The notes: generated by a model from the letters alone, not told the origin. Counted from the stretch's first letter, positions 24,940-33,060 are shown. The stretch is 33,577 nucleotides of DNA from an uncultured Collinsella sp. (GCA_959028445.1 CAUFRY010000022.1:1-33577); one strand, 5' to 3'. Translations and numbers: made by a program.

Positions 24940-24977
24940 AAAAGGAGGCCTCCGCATCGCCGCGGAGGCCTCCTTTT
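24940..24977. terminator. bidirectional terminator between ferredoxin and niaR
   Basis: AAAAGGAGGCCTCCGC (24940-24955) and its perfect 16-bp complement (24962-24977) flank a 6-nt loop. A-run and T-run on the outside serve both strands: the ferredoxin gene on the plus strand and the nad operon on the minus strand, which converge here. Confidence 0.93.
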
Positions 24978-24990
24978 GCATTCGTCGTTA

Positions 24991-25536
24991 CTAGGACAGA
25001 TCGTCTTCGTAGGGCATTAGGTCCGCCAAGTAGCCTTTCTCCTTGAGCATCGCCTCGATCTCGTCGAGGGTTTGCTCGTCCTCCGCCGCGATGCGATGGA
25101 AGTGATAGCCGCTTGTCACCGTCAGCAGTGGAAAACTCTTGCCGTTGGCAATACCCTCCAGATAGCGCTCGATATCGCGACGGTTGCGAATGTCCAGATC
25201 GGCTGTGATCTTGCCATACACGCGGTGATTGACGATCACGTTGAGAACGGCGCCTCCGGCGTCGACGATGCTCGTGAGCTCGTCACTTGCCTGCTCCACG
25301 CTATGGTGCACCTTGACCACGCGCGTGGGAACAGCCGGGCTGCCCGCCGCCTCCTGCAGCACGTAGCCGCGATTGGTGGCCACGATATCGTGCCCATCGG
25401 CGCGCAGCAGGGCGATGTCTTGCACGACAATCTGGCGGCTCACACCCACCTCACGAGCAAGCGCACTGCCCGAAACGGGCTCCTTGGCTCGCTCGAGCAC
25501 GCCTATGATGGCACGGCGACGCTCGCGGGCGTCCAT
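24991..25536 (-). CDS. niaR: NiaR-type NAD biosynthesis repressor (HTH + 3H domain)
   Basis: NiaR (YrxA family) represses NAD synthesis and niacin uptake genes when nicotinic acid is present. The 181-aa protein has an N-terminal winged helix (RRRAIIGVLERAKEPVSGSALAREVGVSRQIVVQDIALLR, key part ALAREVGVSRQIVVQDI, residues about 24-40). A C-terminal 3H ligand domain carries conserved histidines in VKVHHSVEQA (about 75), VNHRVYG (about 102) and GYHFHRIA (about 144). The start overlaps the nadC stop by one base (TAATG), so translation is coupled. It is last in nadA-nadB-nadC-niaR. Its probable operator is the dyad upstream of nadA. Confidence 0.92.
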   Translation of the reverse strand: MDARERRRAIIGVLERAKEPVSGSALAREVGVSRQIVVQDIALLRADGHDIVATNRGYVLQEAAGSPAVPTRVVKVHHSVEQASDELTSIVDAGGAVLNVIVNHRVYGKITADLDIRNRRDIERYLEGIANGKSFPLLTVTSGYHFHRIAAEDEQTLDEIEAMLKEKGYLADLMPYEDDLS

Positions 25537-26396
25537 TATTTACCGTCCAGCAGACGCAGGTGCTTAAGCGAGAGGTCGAGAATCGGCGCAGAGTGCGTCA
25601 GCGCCCCCGAGCTAATAAAGTCAACGCCCAGGTCGGCGAGCGCGCGGATATTGCTGGCGTCCACGTTGCCCGAGCACTCGGTTTTGGCGCGACCGGCGAT
25701 AAGCTCAATCGCAGCAGCCATGTCGTCGTGGGTCATGTTGTCGAACATGATGATGTCGGCGCCGGCCTCCACAGCCTCGCGCACCATGTCCAGGTTCTCG
25801 CACTCGATCTCGACCGTCGTGGTAAACGATGCATGGGCGCGCGCCATCTCGATCGCACGCGTCACGCCACCGGCGGCATCGATGTGGTTGTCCTTGAGCA
25901 TGACGGCCGTCGACAGGTTGTAACGGTGGTTGCTGCCGCCGCCGATCTCGACCGCAGCCTTCTCGAAGACGCGCATGCCCGGCGTGGTCTTGCGTGTGTC
26001 GACAAGCACGGTCTTGGTGCCCTCGAGCGCCGCGGCCATCTGGTGCGTATAGGTAGCGATGCCGCTCATGCGCTGCAGGTAGTTGAGCGCCACGCGCTCA
26101 CCCGAAAGCAGCACGCGCGCATCGCCACGCACCTGGCCCACGTGGTCACCGGCGTGCACCTCGTCACCATCGGCAACATCAAACAGCACCGAACTCTGCG
26201 AATCCAGCAGCTCAAAGGTGCGAGCGAATACATCCAGGCCCGCGATGATGCCATCGGCCTTGGCGATAAGCTCCACCGTGGCGGGACGCGCCGTGGGACA
26301 CACGCTCGCCGTGCTCACGTCCTCAAAGGTAATGTCCTCGCGCAGAGCCTGCAGAATCAGATCATCGACGACGAGCTTCATGGTAATGGGATTCAT
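25536..26396 (-). CDS. nadC: nicotinate-nucleotide pyrophosphorylase (carboxylating)
   Basis: NadC converts quinolinate and PRPP to nicotinate mononucleotide, CO2 and pyrophosphate. The 286-aa protein has the quinolinate-binding pattern DTRKTTPGMRVFEKAAVEIGG (key part DTRKTTPG, about residue 134). RYNLSTAVMLKDNHI follows (about 160), with basic and acidic active-site residues, then VEIECENLD and IIMFDNM for the PRPP site. Near the end SGNVDASNIRALADLGVDFISSGALTHS (key part LGVDFISSGALTHS) closes the barrel. The start ATG has GGAGGAG upstream, only 3 bp after the nadB stop. The length is standard. Confidence 0.97.
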   Translation of the reverse strand: MNPITMKLVVDDLILQALREDITFEDVSTASVCPTARPATVELIAKADGIIAGLDVFARTFELLDSQSSVLFDVADGDEVHAGDHVGQVRGDARVLLSGERVALNYLQRMSGIATYTHQMAAALEGTKTVLVDTRKTTPGMRVFEKAAVEIGGGSNHRYNLSTAVMLKDNHIDAAGGVTRAIEMARAHASFTTTVEIECENLDMVREAVEAGADIIMFDNMTHDDMAAAIELIAGRAKTECSGNVDASNIRALADLGVDFISSGALTHSAPILDLSLKHLRLLDGK

Positions 26397-26399
26397 GGT

Positions 26400-27776
26400 C
26401 TACTCCTCCACGGCCTGCGTGCCGGCGGCACGGGCCAAATCATCGATTGCCAGGGTATCGGCGCTCAGGGCGCGATGACGGCCATCGAGCGCGGGATCGC
26501 CCGCCTGCTCCACGGCCAGCGACTCGCCGGTACGCATATACCACGCGGCGCGACGACCCCAGACCAGCGCCTCGAGCAGGCTGTTTGAAGCCAGGCGATT
26601 CTTGCCGTGAACGCCGTTGCAGGCCGTCTCGCCGGCGGCGTAGAGCTCGGGCATCGAGGTGCGGCCGTCCTTGTCGACCCACACGCCGCCCATAAAGTAG
26701 TGCTGCGTGGGCGTGACGGGGATGGGCTCGTCCAGGATGTCGCGACCGTCCTCAAGGCAGCGCGCGCGAATGTTGGCAAAATGCCCGGTCACCACATCGC
26801 GTTCGACGGGGGCGAAGCTCAGCCACTCGTGCTCGGTACCGTCCTGCTTCATCTGTTCGCGAATAGCGGCGGCGACCACGTCACGCGGCTGCAGCTCGTC
26901 GGTAAAGCGCTCACCGGCGGCATTGAGCAAAATCGCACCCTCGCCGCGGCAGCTCTCGCTGATCAGGAAGGTGCGGCCCGGCTGCGGCGAGAACAGTCCC
27001 GTGGGGTGGATCTGCACGTAGTCCAGGTGCTCCATCTTAATGCCATGCTCCTGAGCAATGTAGCAGGCATCGCCCGTGAGCTGCGGGTAGTTGGTCGAAT
27101 GGTCGTATACGCCACCGATGCCGCCCGTCGCCCACAGCGTGTGGCGGGCATGGATCTTAAACGGCTCGCCGGCATGCACGCCCTCGGCGGCATTTGCCAG
27201 CTCGTCGGCAGGACGAACCGAGCTGTTCTCGTCCACGGGAACGGCGACGACGCCGGTGCACATCGTGGCGCCGTCACGCTCGCCCGTTAGGATGTCGGTC
27301 ATGGCCACGTGCTCAAAAATCTGCACGTTGTCCAGCTTGCGGACAGCCTGAAGCAGCTTGGTCGTAATCTCCTTGCCGGTGATATCGGCATGGAAGGCAA
27401 TGCGCGGACGGCTGTGTGCGCCCTCGCGGGTAAAGTCGAGACTGCCATCGGCCTTGCGCTCAAAATCCACGCCCATCGCTAGCAGGTCGTTGATGACCGA
27501 GCGGCTCGAGCGGATCATGATGTCGACGCTCTCGCGGCGGTTCTCGTAATGGCCGGCGTGCATGGTGTCCTCAAAGAAGGCATCGTAGTCCGTGCCCTCG
27601 GGCAGCACGCAGATGCCGCCCTGCGCGAGCATCGAGTCGCACTCGTCGACCGCGCCCTTGGAGAGCATGATCACGCGCGTGCTCGTCGGCAGGTTGAGCG
27701 CCGCGTACAGGCCCGCCACGCCGCAGCCGGCAATGACGACGTCGCACTCCATATCGGGGTATTGCTTGGTTTCCAC
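26400..27776 (-). CDS. nadB: L-aspartate oxidase
   Basis: NadB is an FAD enzyme that oxidises aspartate to iminoaspartate for NadA. In anaerobes it uses fumarate or other acceptors instead of oxygen. The 458-aa protein has an FAD-binding fold at the N-terminus (CDVVIAGCGVAGLYAAL), with SKGAVDECDSMLAQGGI for the family's cofactor loop. HPTGLFSPQPGRTFLISESCRGEGA (key part QIHPTGLF and SESCRGEGA) and HYFMGGVWVDKDGRTS are active-site regions. LYAAGETACNGVHGKNRLASNSLLE (key part AAGETACNGVHG) is the second FAD region. I chose GTG 27776 because AAGGGAGAGG is just upstream; the frame is open further. It is slightly short compared with E. coli (540 aa), lacking most of the C-terminal helical domain. 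Confidence 0.95.
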   Translation of the reverse strand: METKQYPDMECDVVIAGCGVAGLYAALNLPTSTRVIMLSKGAVDECDSMLAQGGICVLPEGTDYDAFFEDTMHAGHYENRRESVDIMIRSSRSVINDLLAMGVDFERKADGSLDFTREGAHSRPRIAFHADITGKEITTKLLQAVRKLDNVQIFEHVAMTDILTGERDGATMCTGVVAVPVDENSSVRPADELANAAEGVHAGEPFKIHARHTLWATGGIGGVYDHSTNYPQLTGDACYIAQEHGIKMEHLDYVQIHPTGLFSPQPGRTFLISESCRGEGAILLNAAGERFTDELQPRDVVAAAIREQMKQDGTEHEWLSFAPVERDVVTGHFANIRARCLEDGRDILDEPIPVTPTQHYFMGGVWVDKDGRTSMPELYAAGETACNGVHGKNRLASNSLLEALVWGRRAAWYMRTGESLAVEQAGDPALDGRHRALSADTLAIDDLARAAGTQAVEE

Positions 27777-27793
27777 AGGAATCCTCTCCCTTG

Positions 27794-27828
27794 AATGTGG
27801 CATAAGGGACCATCCCTCATGCCACATT
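27794..27828 (-). other. strong hairpin between nadA and nadB
   Basis: AATGTGGCAT (27794-27803) pairs with ATGCCACATT (27819-27828). The inner AGGGA/TCCCT adds five pairs after one mismatch, around a CCA tip. It fills the 55-bp gap and ends just before the nadB ribosome-binding site on the minus strand. With no T-run it is unlikely to be a simple terminator; attenuation, mRNA processing or ribosome control are possible. Confidence 0.6.
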
Positions 27829-27831
27829 GTT

Positions 27832-28857
27832 CTAGCGCGCTGCGTACTCGAGCATACGGTCGAGCGTGAGCTTGGCCTGGTCTGCTGCCTCGTCCGAGAC
27901 GCCGATCTGCACCTCGCCCTCGCCCGTTTCCAGGCAGCGCACGAGCTTTTCGAGCGTGATGAGGTCCATGTTGACGCAGGTGGGCTGCACCGCGGGGAAG
28001 TAGAACTTCTTGCCGGTGCCCTGGCAGCGGCGCTCGAGCTCGTAGAGCACGCCGCGGACCGTCACGATAATGAACTCGCTCGCGTTGGACTCCTCGGCGT
28101 ACTTGATGACGCCGGCGGTGGAACCGATGTAGTCGGCCTCCGCCAGGACGTCGGCCTTGCACTCAGGATGCGCCAGCACGAGCGCGTCGGGGTGAGCCTC
28201 CGTCGCGTCGACGATCTGCTCGACGGTAATGATGTGGTGGCGCGGGCAGTAGCCATTGTTGAGAATGACGTGCTTTTGCGGCACCTGCTCGGCTACGAAG
28301 CGGCCCAGGTTTTGATCGGGGATGAACAGGATATGCTGCTGCGGCAGCTCGGACACGATCTTGACGGCGTTGGAGCTGGTGACACACACGTCGCTCCAGC
28401 TCTTGATCTCGACCGTGGAGTTGACGTAGCAGACCACGGCAAGGTCGTCACCGTACTCGGCGCGGGCGGCGTCGACCGTCTCGCGCTTGACCATGTGCGC
28501 CATGGGGCAGTCCGCGCCCGGCTCGGGCAGCAGCACGGTCTTGGTGGGGTTGAGCAGCTTGGCGCTCTCGCCCATAAACTCCACGCCGCACAGCACGATG
28601 GTCTGCTGCGGCAGGCTCTTGGCAAGCTTTGCCAGGTAGAAGCTGTCGCCGACGCAATCAGCCACGGCTTGGACCTCGGGCGCCACATAGTAGTGCGCCA
28701 GGACCACCGCGTCACGTTGGGTTTTTAGTTGCTGAATGGCCTCGACGAGCTCTGCAGGCACCAGTGCCGCGCGCTCCGTTGCCGTCGTTGCCGATGCTAG
28801 GCCGGCCGCGATATCGCGTGCAAGCTCCGACGCATCCATGTTCGCGCTCTGTGCCAT
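27832..28857 (-). CDS. nadA: quinolinate synthase
   Basis: NadA is a [4Fe-4S] enzyme that condenses iminoaspartate with dihydroxyacetone phosphate to quinolinate. The 341-aa protein shows the three-fold repeated layout of the family: DAVVLAHYYVAPEVQAVADCVGDS (key part AHYYVAPEVQ), then VLCGVEFMGESAKLLNP, LPEPGADCPMAHM, YVNSTVEIKSWSDVCVTSSNA (key part VTSSNAVKIV), IPDQNLG, HPECKADV, and near the end YFPAVQPTCVNMDLITLEKL. Cluster cysteines are in C(G)VEF-, HPEC- and QPTC- type positions. The ATG at 28857 follows GAGAGGGG; the TTG one codon earlier is less likely. First gene of the nad operon, with its promoter covered by a perfect dyad. Confidence 0.97.
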   Translation of the reverse strand: MAQSANMDASELARDIAAGLASATTATERAALVPAELVEAIQQLKTQRDAVVLAHYYVAPEVQAVADCVGDSFYLAKLAKSLPQQTIVLCGVEFMGESAKLLNPTKTVLLPEPGADCPMAHMVKRETVDAARAEYGDDLAVVCYVNSTVEIKSWSDVCVTSSNAVKIVSELPQQHILFIPDQNLGRFVAEQVPQKHVILNNGYCPRHHIITVEQIVDATEAHPDALVLAHPECKADVLAEADYIGSTAGVIKYAEESNASEFIIVTVRGVLYELERRCQGTGKKFYFPAVQPTCVNMDLITLEKLVRCLETGEGEVQIGVSDEAADQAKLTLDRMLEYAAR

Positions 28858-28892
28858 CAAGGCCCCTCTCTTTTGGCGAATCTTGGGGCTTT

Positions 28893-28942
28893 AGTATGAC
28901 ACCTAGGTTTACAGCTGACAAGACAGCTGTAAACCTAGGTGT
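28893..28942 (-). promoter_or_regulatory. nad operon promoter overlapped by a perfect 19-bp-arm dyad (probable NiaR operator)
   Basis: On the minus strand TTGTCA (28921-28916) and CATACT (28898-28893) are separated by 17 bp, a good promoter about 35 bp upstream of nadA. The dyad ACACCTAGGTTTACAGCTG (28899-28917) with its exact complement at 28924-28942 spans the -35 and most of the spacer. A repressor bound there would block transcription. NiaR encoded at the end of the same operon is the obvious candidate. Confidence 0.8.
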
Positions 28943-29148
28943 AAAGTTGAAATAAAGATTCGATCATGTGGCAGGTCCATATTCGAACTGGCAAGCTGAG
29001 GATAGCCGAGCTCTCGATGGCGCAGGAGGCATCTTTCGCCACCGCAATACCGCTCGGCGCGAGTTGCACGACGCGGGGCGCAAATGGGACGCGTCTCCGC
29101 AAGCGGCGCGTGCCCGATGTGGCAAAATCGAATTACTAAGGGGGCCGA

Positions 29149-29871
29149 ATGCTCAAGATTATTGCCTGCGACGACGACGTCACTTTTCTAGATAAACTGC
29201 ACCGGATGATCGACCGTTGGTCGACCGAGACGGGCACGGCGGTCGATGTTGCGCTCGTCACGCGCGGCGAGGACCTGCTGGCCCGCCATGCCGCATCGCG
29301 CGCCGACATCATTCTGCTCGACATGATCATGCCGCTCGTCAACGGCATGGACACCGCGCGCGAATTGCGCCAGGCCGATACCGCCGTGCGCTTGGTGTTT
29401 CTCACCTCATCGCCCGAGTTTGCACTGGAGTCCTACGAGGTCCGCGCCTTCGACTATCTGCTCAAGCCCGTGACTTACGAACGCCTGGCGCAGTTACTCG
29501 ACGAGCTTTCGAGCATGCGCCCGGCGGCGACCGACGAGCTCGTGATCAAAACGTCCTTTGGCTACCACGCCCTGCGCCTGTCCGACATCGAATATGCCGA
29601 GGCGCGCAACAAGCACGTGGTCTTCCACCTGCGCGACGGACGCGATATCGAGGCACTCGAGTCGTTCCGCAGCGTCGAGGACCGTTTGGCGCAAAATGTC
29701 ACCTTCTTTAAATGCCACCGTAGCTACCAGGTCAACTTGCGCAACATCGACCACTTCGATCGCACGGACATCGCCATGCGCTCCGGCGCGTGCATTCCGC
29801 TGTCGCGCAGCAGCAAGCAGGGGTTCCAAGACGCCTACTTTGCGGTGCGCTTCGAAGGCAGGAGGCGCTGA
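29149..29871 (+). CDS. LytTR-family response regulator
   Basis: This is a 240-aa two-component regulator of AgrA/LytR type. The receiver domain (residues 1-120) has acidic pocket residues in IIACDDD, the phospho-acceptor Asp in IILLDMIMP (about residue 58), FLTSSPE (Thr/Ser switch) and YLLKP (Lys, about 106). The LytTR DNA-binding domain follows (about 135-236, IEYAEARNKHVVFHL, FFKCHRSYQVNLRNI with the typical HRSYLVN-like motif, IPLSRSSKQGF). The start has AAGGGGG upstream. Its stop overlaps the start of the kinase gene (TGATG), so the two are translated as a coupled pair. No target promoter is identifiable by eye. Confidence 0.95.
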   Translation: MLKIIACDDDVTFLDKLHRMIDRWSTETGTAVDVALVTRGEDLLARHAASRADIILLDMIMPLVNGMDTARELRQADTAVRLVFLTSSPEFALESYEVRAFDYLLKPVTYERLAQLLDELSSMRPAATDELVIKTSFGYHALRLSDIEYAEARNKHVVFHLRDGRDIEALESFRSVEDRLAQNVTFFKCHRSYQVNLRNIDHFDRTDIAMRSGACIPLSRSSKQGFQDAYFAVRFEGRRR

Positions 29872-31148
29872 TGGTCTCCTCGGTCGAAATGATCCTTTGG
29901 GCAATCCACCACGCCACGACGTTGCTCTTTGGCGTCTTTGCCTCGGCGGCGCTGTGCGGTGTCGAGATCAACCGGCGTCATGCGCTTGAACTGGTGCTGG
30001 TCGGTGCCGTAACCGGATGCGCATTTGGCCTCGCCAATGCCGTCGGCGGCGAGCTTTTCGCCCGCCAGGTATATCCACTCGTCGTGCATCTGCCGCTCGT
30101 CATCTATTTGTGCGCGCGCTACCGCCTGAGCCCGCTGCTTGCCGTGCTCGGCATTACGAGTGCCTATCTGAGCTGTCAGTTCAGCAACTGGGTGGGCATC
30201 GCCGCCTTTGCCGCAACCGATTCGCAGATCGCGTACTACCTGGCGCGCATCGCGACCACACTCGCCGTCTTTGCCGTCCTGTTGCATTGGGCCGGCGACA
30301 TCGGTCCACGCTTGGCGATTAAAAGCACCACCGAGCTGGGCATCCTTTTAATCCTGCCGCTCGTCTATTACGTCTTTGACTATGCCACCAACGTCTACAC
30401 CACGCTGTTCCACTCGGGCTCGGTGGTGACGGTTGAGTTTTTGGCCTTTGCGCTCTGTGCCTTCTACCTTATGTTTCTTGCCGTTTACCTGCGCGAATAC
30501 GAAGAAAAGGAAACCGCCGAGCGAGAGCGCTGGATGCTCGAAACCCGCGACAGCGCCGCCATCAAAGAGCTCGAGGCTTGGCGTCAATCTGGGCGCGAGC
30601 TGTCGATTCTGCGCCACGACATGCGCCACTTCCTACGCGGCCTTGCGGTTTTAATCGAAGAGGGTCACGTCGACGAGGCGCTCGGGCGCATCAACGAACT
30701 CTGTGAGACAAACGACCGCACCGCCGTGCGCCGCTACTGTGCCAACGAAACGGTCAACATCGTGCTTTCGTCATTTAGCTCCGATATCAACCGAAACGGT
30801 ATCACCGCCGACCTGCGCGCCGCCGTGCCAGAGAACGTCCATGTGGCCGATGTCGACCTGTTTAGCGTGCTCTCGAATGCCCTGGACAACGCCATCGTCG
30901 CCGCGAGCGCCGCTCCCCAGGGCAAACGATTCGTCGATCTGGACCTGCGCTACGAAGACGGGCAGCTGCTGCTTTTGGTCTCTAACACGTTTGACCGCCC
31001 GCCGCGTATGGTTGACGGCATGCCCGTGGCCCAGCACGCCGGCCACGGCTTTGGCACCAAGAGCATTAAGTTCGCCGTCGAGCGCATGAACGGCAACTGC
31101 CAGTTCCGCATTCACGGCGACCGATTTGAGCTGCGTGCCGTGATGTAG
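29871..31148 (+). CDS. GHKL-type sensor histidine kinase (AgrC-like)
   Basis: This is a 425-aa membrane sensor kinase, partner of the LytTR regulator. The N-terminal ~210 residues contain about six or seven hydrophobic spans and no large outside loop, the layout of peptide- or small-ligand-sensing AgrC/ComD kinases. A coiled-coil linker (YEEKETAERERWMLETRD) leads to ELSILRHDMRHFLRGL, with the phospho-acceptor His in the RHDMRHF segment. The ATPase domain has the N box in LSNALDNAIVAAS and a GHGFGTKSIKFAVERMNG glycine box. I chose ATG 29871, which has GGAGGCG upstream and overlaps the regulator stop; upstream extension would run into the regulator gene. Confidence 0.93.
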   Translation: MVSSVEMILWAIHHATTLLFGVFASAALCGVEINRRHALELVLVGAVTGCAFGLANAVGGELFARQVYPLVVHLPLVIYLCARYRLSPLLAVLGITSAYLSCQFSNWVGIAAFAATDSQIAYYLARIATTLAVFAVLLHWAGDIGPRLAIKSTTELGILLILPLVYYVFDYATNVYTTLFHSGSVVTVEFLAFALCAFYLMFLAVYLREYEEKETAERERWMLETRDSAAIKELEAWRQSGRELSILRHDMRHFLRGLAVLIEEGHVDEALGRINELCETNDRTAVRRYCANETVNIVLSSFSSDINRNGITADLRAAVPENVHVADVDLFSVLSNALDNAIVAASAAPQGKRFVDLDLRYEDGQLLLLVSNTFDRPPRMVDGMPVAQHAGHGFGTKSIKFAVERMNGNCQFRIHGDRFELRAVM

Positions 31149-31208
31149 GGACGCGACAAGCTGCCGGCATGCTCGGCCCGCCGGGGCCACCTTGCCAGCG
31201 CCGGTCCG

Positions 31209-31778
31209 CTACAGCGGCGCGGCGGCCGGAGTCAGCTGTTTAATGTAGGCCCACATGCGCTGCTTGGCGGCCTTGTCGGTGAGCGCCGCCTCAAAGCCGT
31301 CGAGCGCGAGCACGCGGCGCCCTTGCACATGGGCGACCAGGCCGGGCTTGAGCATGGCGGTGTCGAAGTCGTCGATCGCCACGAGCATATCGGCATAGGT
31401 CTCGCGCATGGTATCGGCCGCACGATCATCCAGCAACAGCACCGCCTCGGGGTCCAGCGCCTCGAGCGCCTCGCGGAACAGCTCGCACGGCAGGGCATGG
31501 CCCACCGCCACCGTTCCGTCGCCCGCACCGGCGACGCTTGCCAGCACGCAAAAATCCTCGGGCGCATAACCGATGGCCCCGAGCGCCTTACGCAGCGCCG
31601 CGCCATCCGCGCCTGCGGCAAGCTCGCCGCCCGAGCGCTCGGCCTCATCCAAATCGCCTTTTACCAGCACAATCGGCGAGCACGCGTTGCCTGCGATGCG
31701 CACGCCACGACCCGCAAGCGATGCGAGCTCCTGCTCGGCCGCCTGGGCGATGGCTTCTTTTTTCTGGCTTTGTGACAT
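31209..31778 (-). CDS. hypothetical protein with weak uracil-DNA-glycosylase-like layout
   Basis: The 189-aa soluble protein is Ala/Asp/Leu-rich. IVLVKGDLDEAERSGGEL, then GAALRKALGAIGYAPEDFCV and LFREALEALDPEAVLLLDD (around residues 40-130), follow the spacing of family-4 uracil-DNA glycosylases: GExPGxxEDxxGxPFVG, then L...LxxxGL...VYITN, then EIELLxPKVIxxLG. The catalytic GExPG and the Fe-S cysteines are missing. A degenerate scaffold relative is possible but not proven. I chose ATG 31778 with GGAGAG upstream. The open frame runs 27 codons further into the right end of the neighbouring IS element, so the insertion sits only 40 bp from the start codon and may have displaced its promoter. Confidence 0.65.
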   Translation of the reverse strand: MSQSQKKEAIAQAAEQELASLAGRGVRIAGNACSPIVLVKGDLDEAERSGGELAAGADGAALRKALGAIGYAPEDFCVLASVAGAGDGTVAVGHALPCELFREALEALDPEAVLLLDDRAADTMRETYADMLVAIDDFDTAMLKPGLVAHVQGRRVLALDGFEAALTDKAAKQRMWAYIKQLTPAAAPL

Positions 31779-31817
31779 AGGTATGCGCTCTCCAATCGTT
31801 TGCGTGCCCACCATTAT

Positions 31818-31960
31818 TTGACACTCCCCATGGCTAAAGCCAGGGGATTCTTGCTTCACCGAGAATTGCCTAGACTGCGCATGCAGCCGTAGGTCTTACG
31901 CCCTCTCCACAAGCGTTTGCGGCGTCTGCCGCGGTTCCCGCATGCCCTGCGGTACCTTCC
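31818..31960 (-). ncRNA. predicted right-end guide RNA (omega RNA / reRNA) of TnpB
   Basis: TnpB proteins use an RNA made from the 3' end of tnpB and the right end of the element, whose guide is the host DNA just past the end. Here that RNA would cover the tnpB 3' end and the hairpin at 31826-31845. Its guide would begin ATAATGGTGGGCACGCAAAC (31817 down to 31798). The existence is inferred from family knowledge; the 5' limit is a guess. Confidence 0.5.
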
Positions 31961-33060
31961 AGGATTCTCCTTCCCTCGCGGGCGATGTTGACGGCGGCGT
32001 TCAGGTCGCGGTCGTGACGCATGCCGCACGCGGGGCAGTCCCATACCCGTTCGGCCAGCGTCAGTCCCCTGTAGACGTAACCGCATGCGGAACACGTCTT
32101 GCTGGACGGATAGAACCTGCCCACCCTTACGAAGCCGCGCCCCGACCATGCGCATTTGTACTCGAGCTGGCGCGCCAGCTCCGACATGGCGGCATCGCCC
32201 ACGGCCTTGGCGAGGCGGCGGTTCCTCTGCATGCCCCTGACGTTCAGGTCCTCGACCGCGATGTTTTGGCTTTCTCCCACCGCATGCGTCGTGAACTTGT
32301 GCAAGGCGTCCTTCCGCCGGTTGGCAACCTTCTCGTGCGCCCGCGCGACCCTGACACGCTGCCTGGCGCGATTTGCGGAGCCCTTCCGCTTGCGCGAGAG
32401 CCGCCGCTGCTCCCGCGCCAGCCTCCTCTCGCTCCTTTGCAGGTTTTTGGGGTTGGGCAGGCGCTCCCCCGTGGAGCAGGTGGCTATGTCGTGTATTCCC
32501 GCATCGACTCCCAGGAACCCGACGGTCGGGGCCGGCGCGTCCGTGGCGGGGACGTCCGCGCAGCATATCGCCACGTAGTACTTGCCGCTCGGCACCTGCT
32601 TGACCGTCGCGGACAGGACGCGCCCCTCCACGGGACGGCTCACCCGCGCCCTGACGGTCCCCAGCTTTGGCAGCCTCACGTGCCTGGCGTCGATTATCCC
32701 GACGCCGTTCGTGCGGTAGCTCTTCCTCCCCGCGCGTTTGGACTTGAACTTCGGAAAGCCCACCTTGCCTGGTGCGCGGAAGAAGTTCTTAAATGCCTTG
32801 TCCAGGTCGCGCAGGGACTGCTGCAGTGCCATGGAGTCCACCTCGGAGAGCCACGGCGCGTCCGCCCTCTTCCAGGCGGGGATCTGGGTGATGTAGGAGT
32901 TGATGTGCCTCGATTTGCCCGTCCGCGCGTACTCGTCCCGCCTCATCGCCAGCACCCTGTTGTAGACCCAGCGGCAGCAGCCGAAGGTCTTCTGCAGGAG
33001 GGCCTCCTGCTCGGCGCTCGGGTATATGCGGTACTCGAAGGTCTTGTCCATGGCCCTCAC
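31870..33060 (-). CDS. tnpB: TnpB RNA-guided nuclease (IS605 OrfB)
   Basis: TnpB is the RuvC-fold nuclease related to Cas12 that cleaves DNA next to a target-adjacent motif and helps keep its element in the genome. The 396-aa protein has the N-terminal helix-turn-helix region (FEYRIYPSAEQEALLQKTFG, key part YRIYPSAEQEALL) and a wedge-like region. Three intact catalytic acids are visible: Asp in VGFLGVDAGIHDIAT (about residue 202), Glu in NIAVEDLNVRGM (about 278), and Asp in MRHDRDLNAAVNIAR (about 359). A zinc ribbon CSACG...CPACG lies between them. The GTG at 33060 overlaps the tnpA stop; ATG 33051 is an alternative. The gene appears undamaged. Confidence 0.95.
   Translation of the reverse strand: MRAMDKTFEYRIYPSAEQEALLQKTFGCCRWVYNRVLAMRRDEYARTGKSRHINSYITQIPAWKRADAPWLSEVDSMALQQSLRDLDKAFKNFFRAPGKVGFPKFKSKRAGRKSYRTNGVGIIDARHVRLPKLGTVRARVSRPVEGRVLSATVKQVPSGKYYVAICCADVPATDAPAPTVGFLGVDAGIHDIATCSTGERLPNPKNLQRSERRLAREQRRLSRKRKGSANRARQRVRVARAHEKVANRRKDALHKFTTHAVGESQNIAVEDLNVRGMQRNRRLAKAVGDAAMSELARQLEYKCAWSGRGFVRVGRFYPSSKTCSACGYVYRGLTLAERVWDCPACGMRHDRDLNAAVNIAREGRRILEGTAGHAGTAADAANACGEGVRPTAACAV

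Noticed and set aside
28966..29139. 57-codon frame upstream of the response regulator listed as a gene
   Set aside because: No ribosome-binding site before its ATG; kept only as a possibility in the two-component finding.
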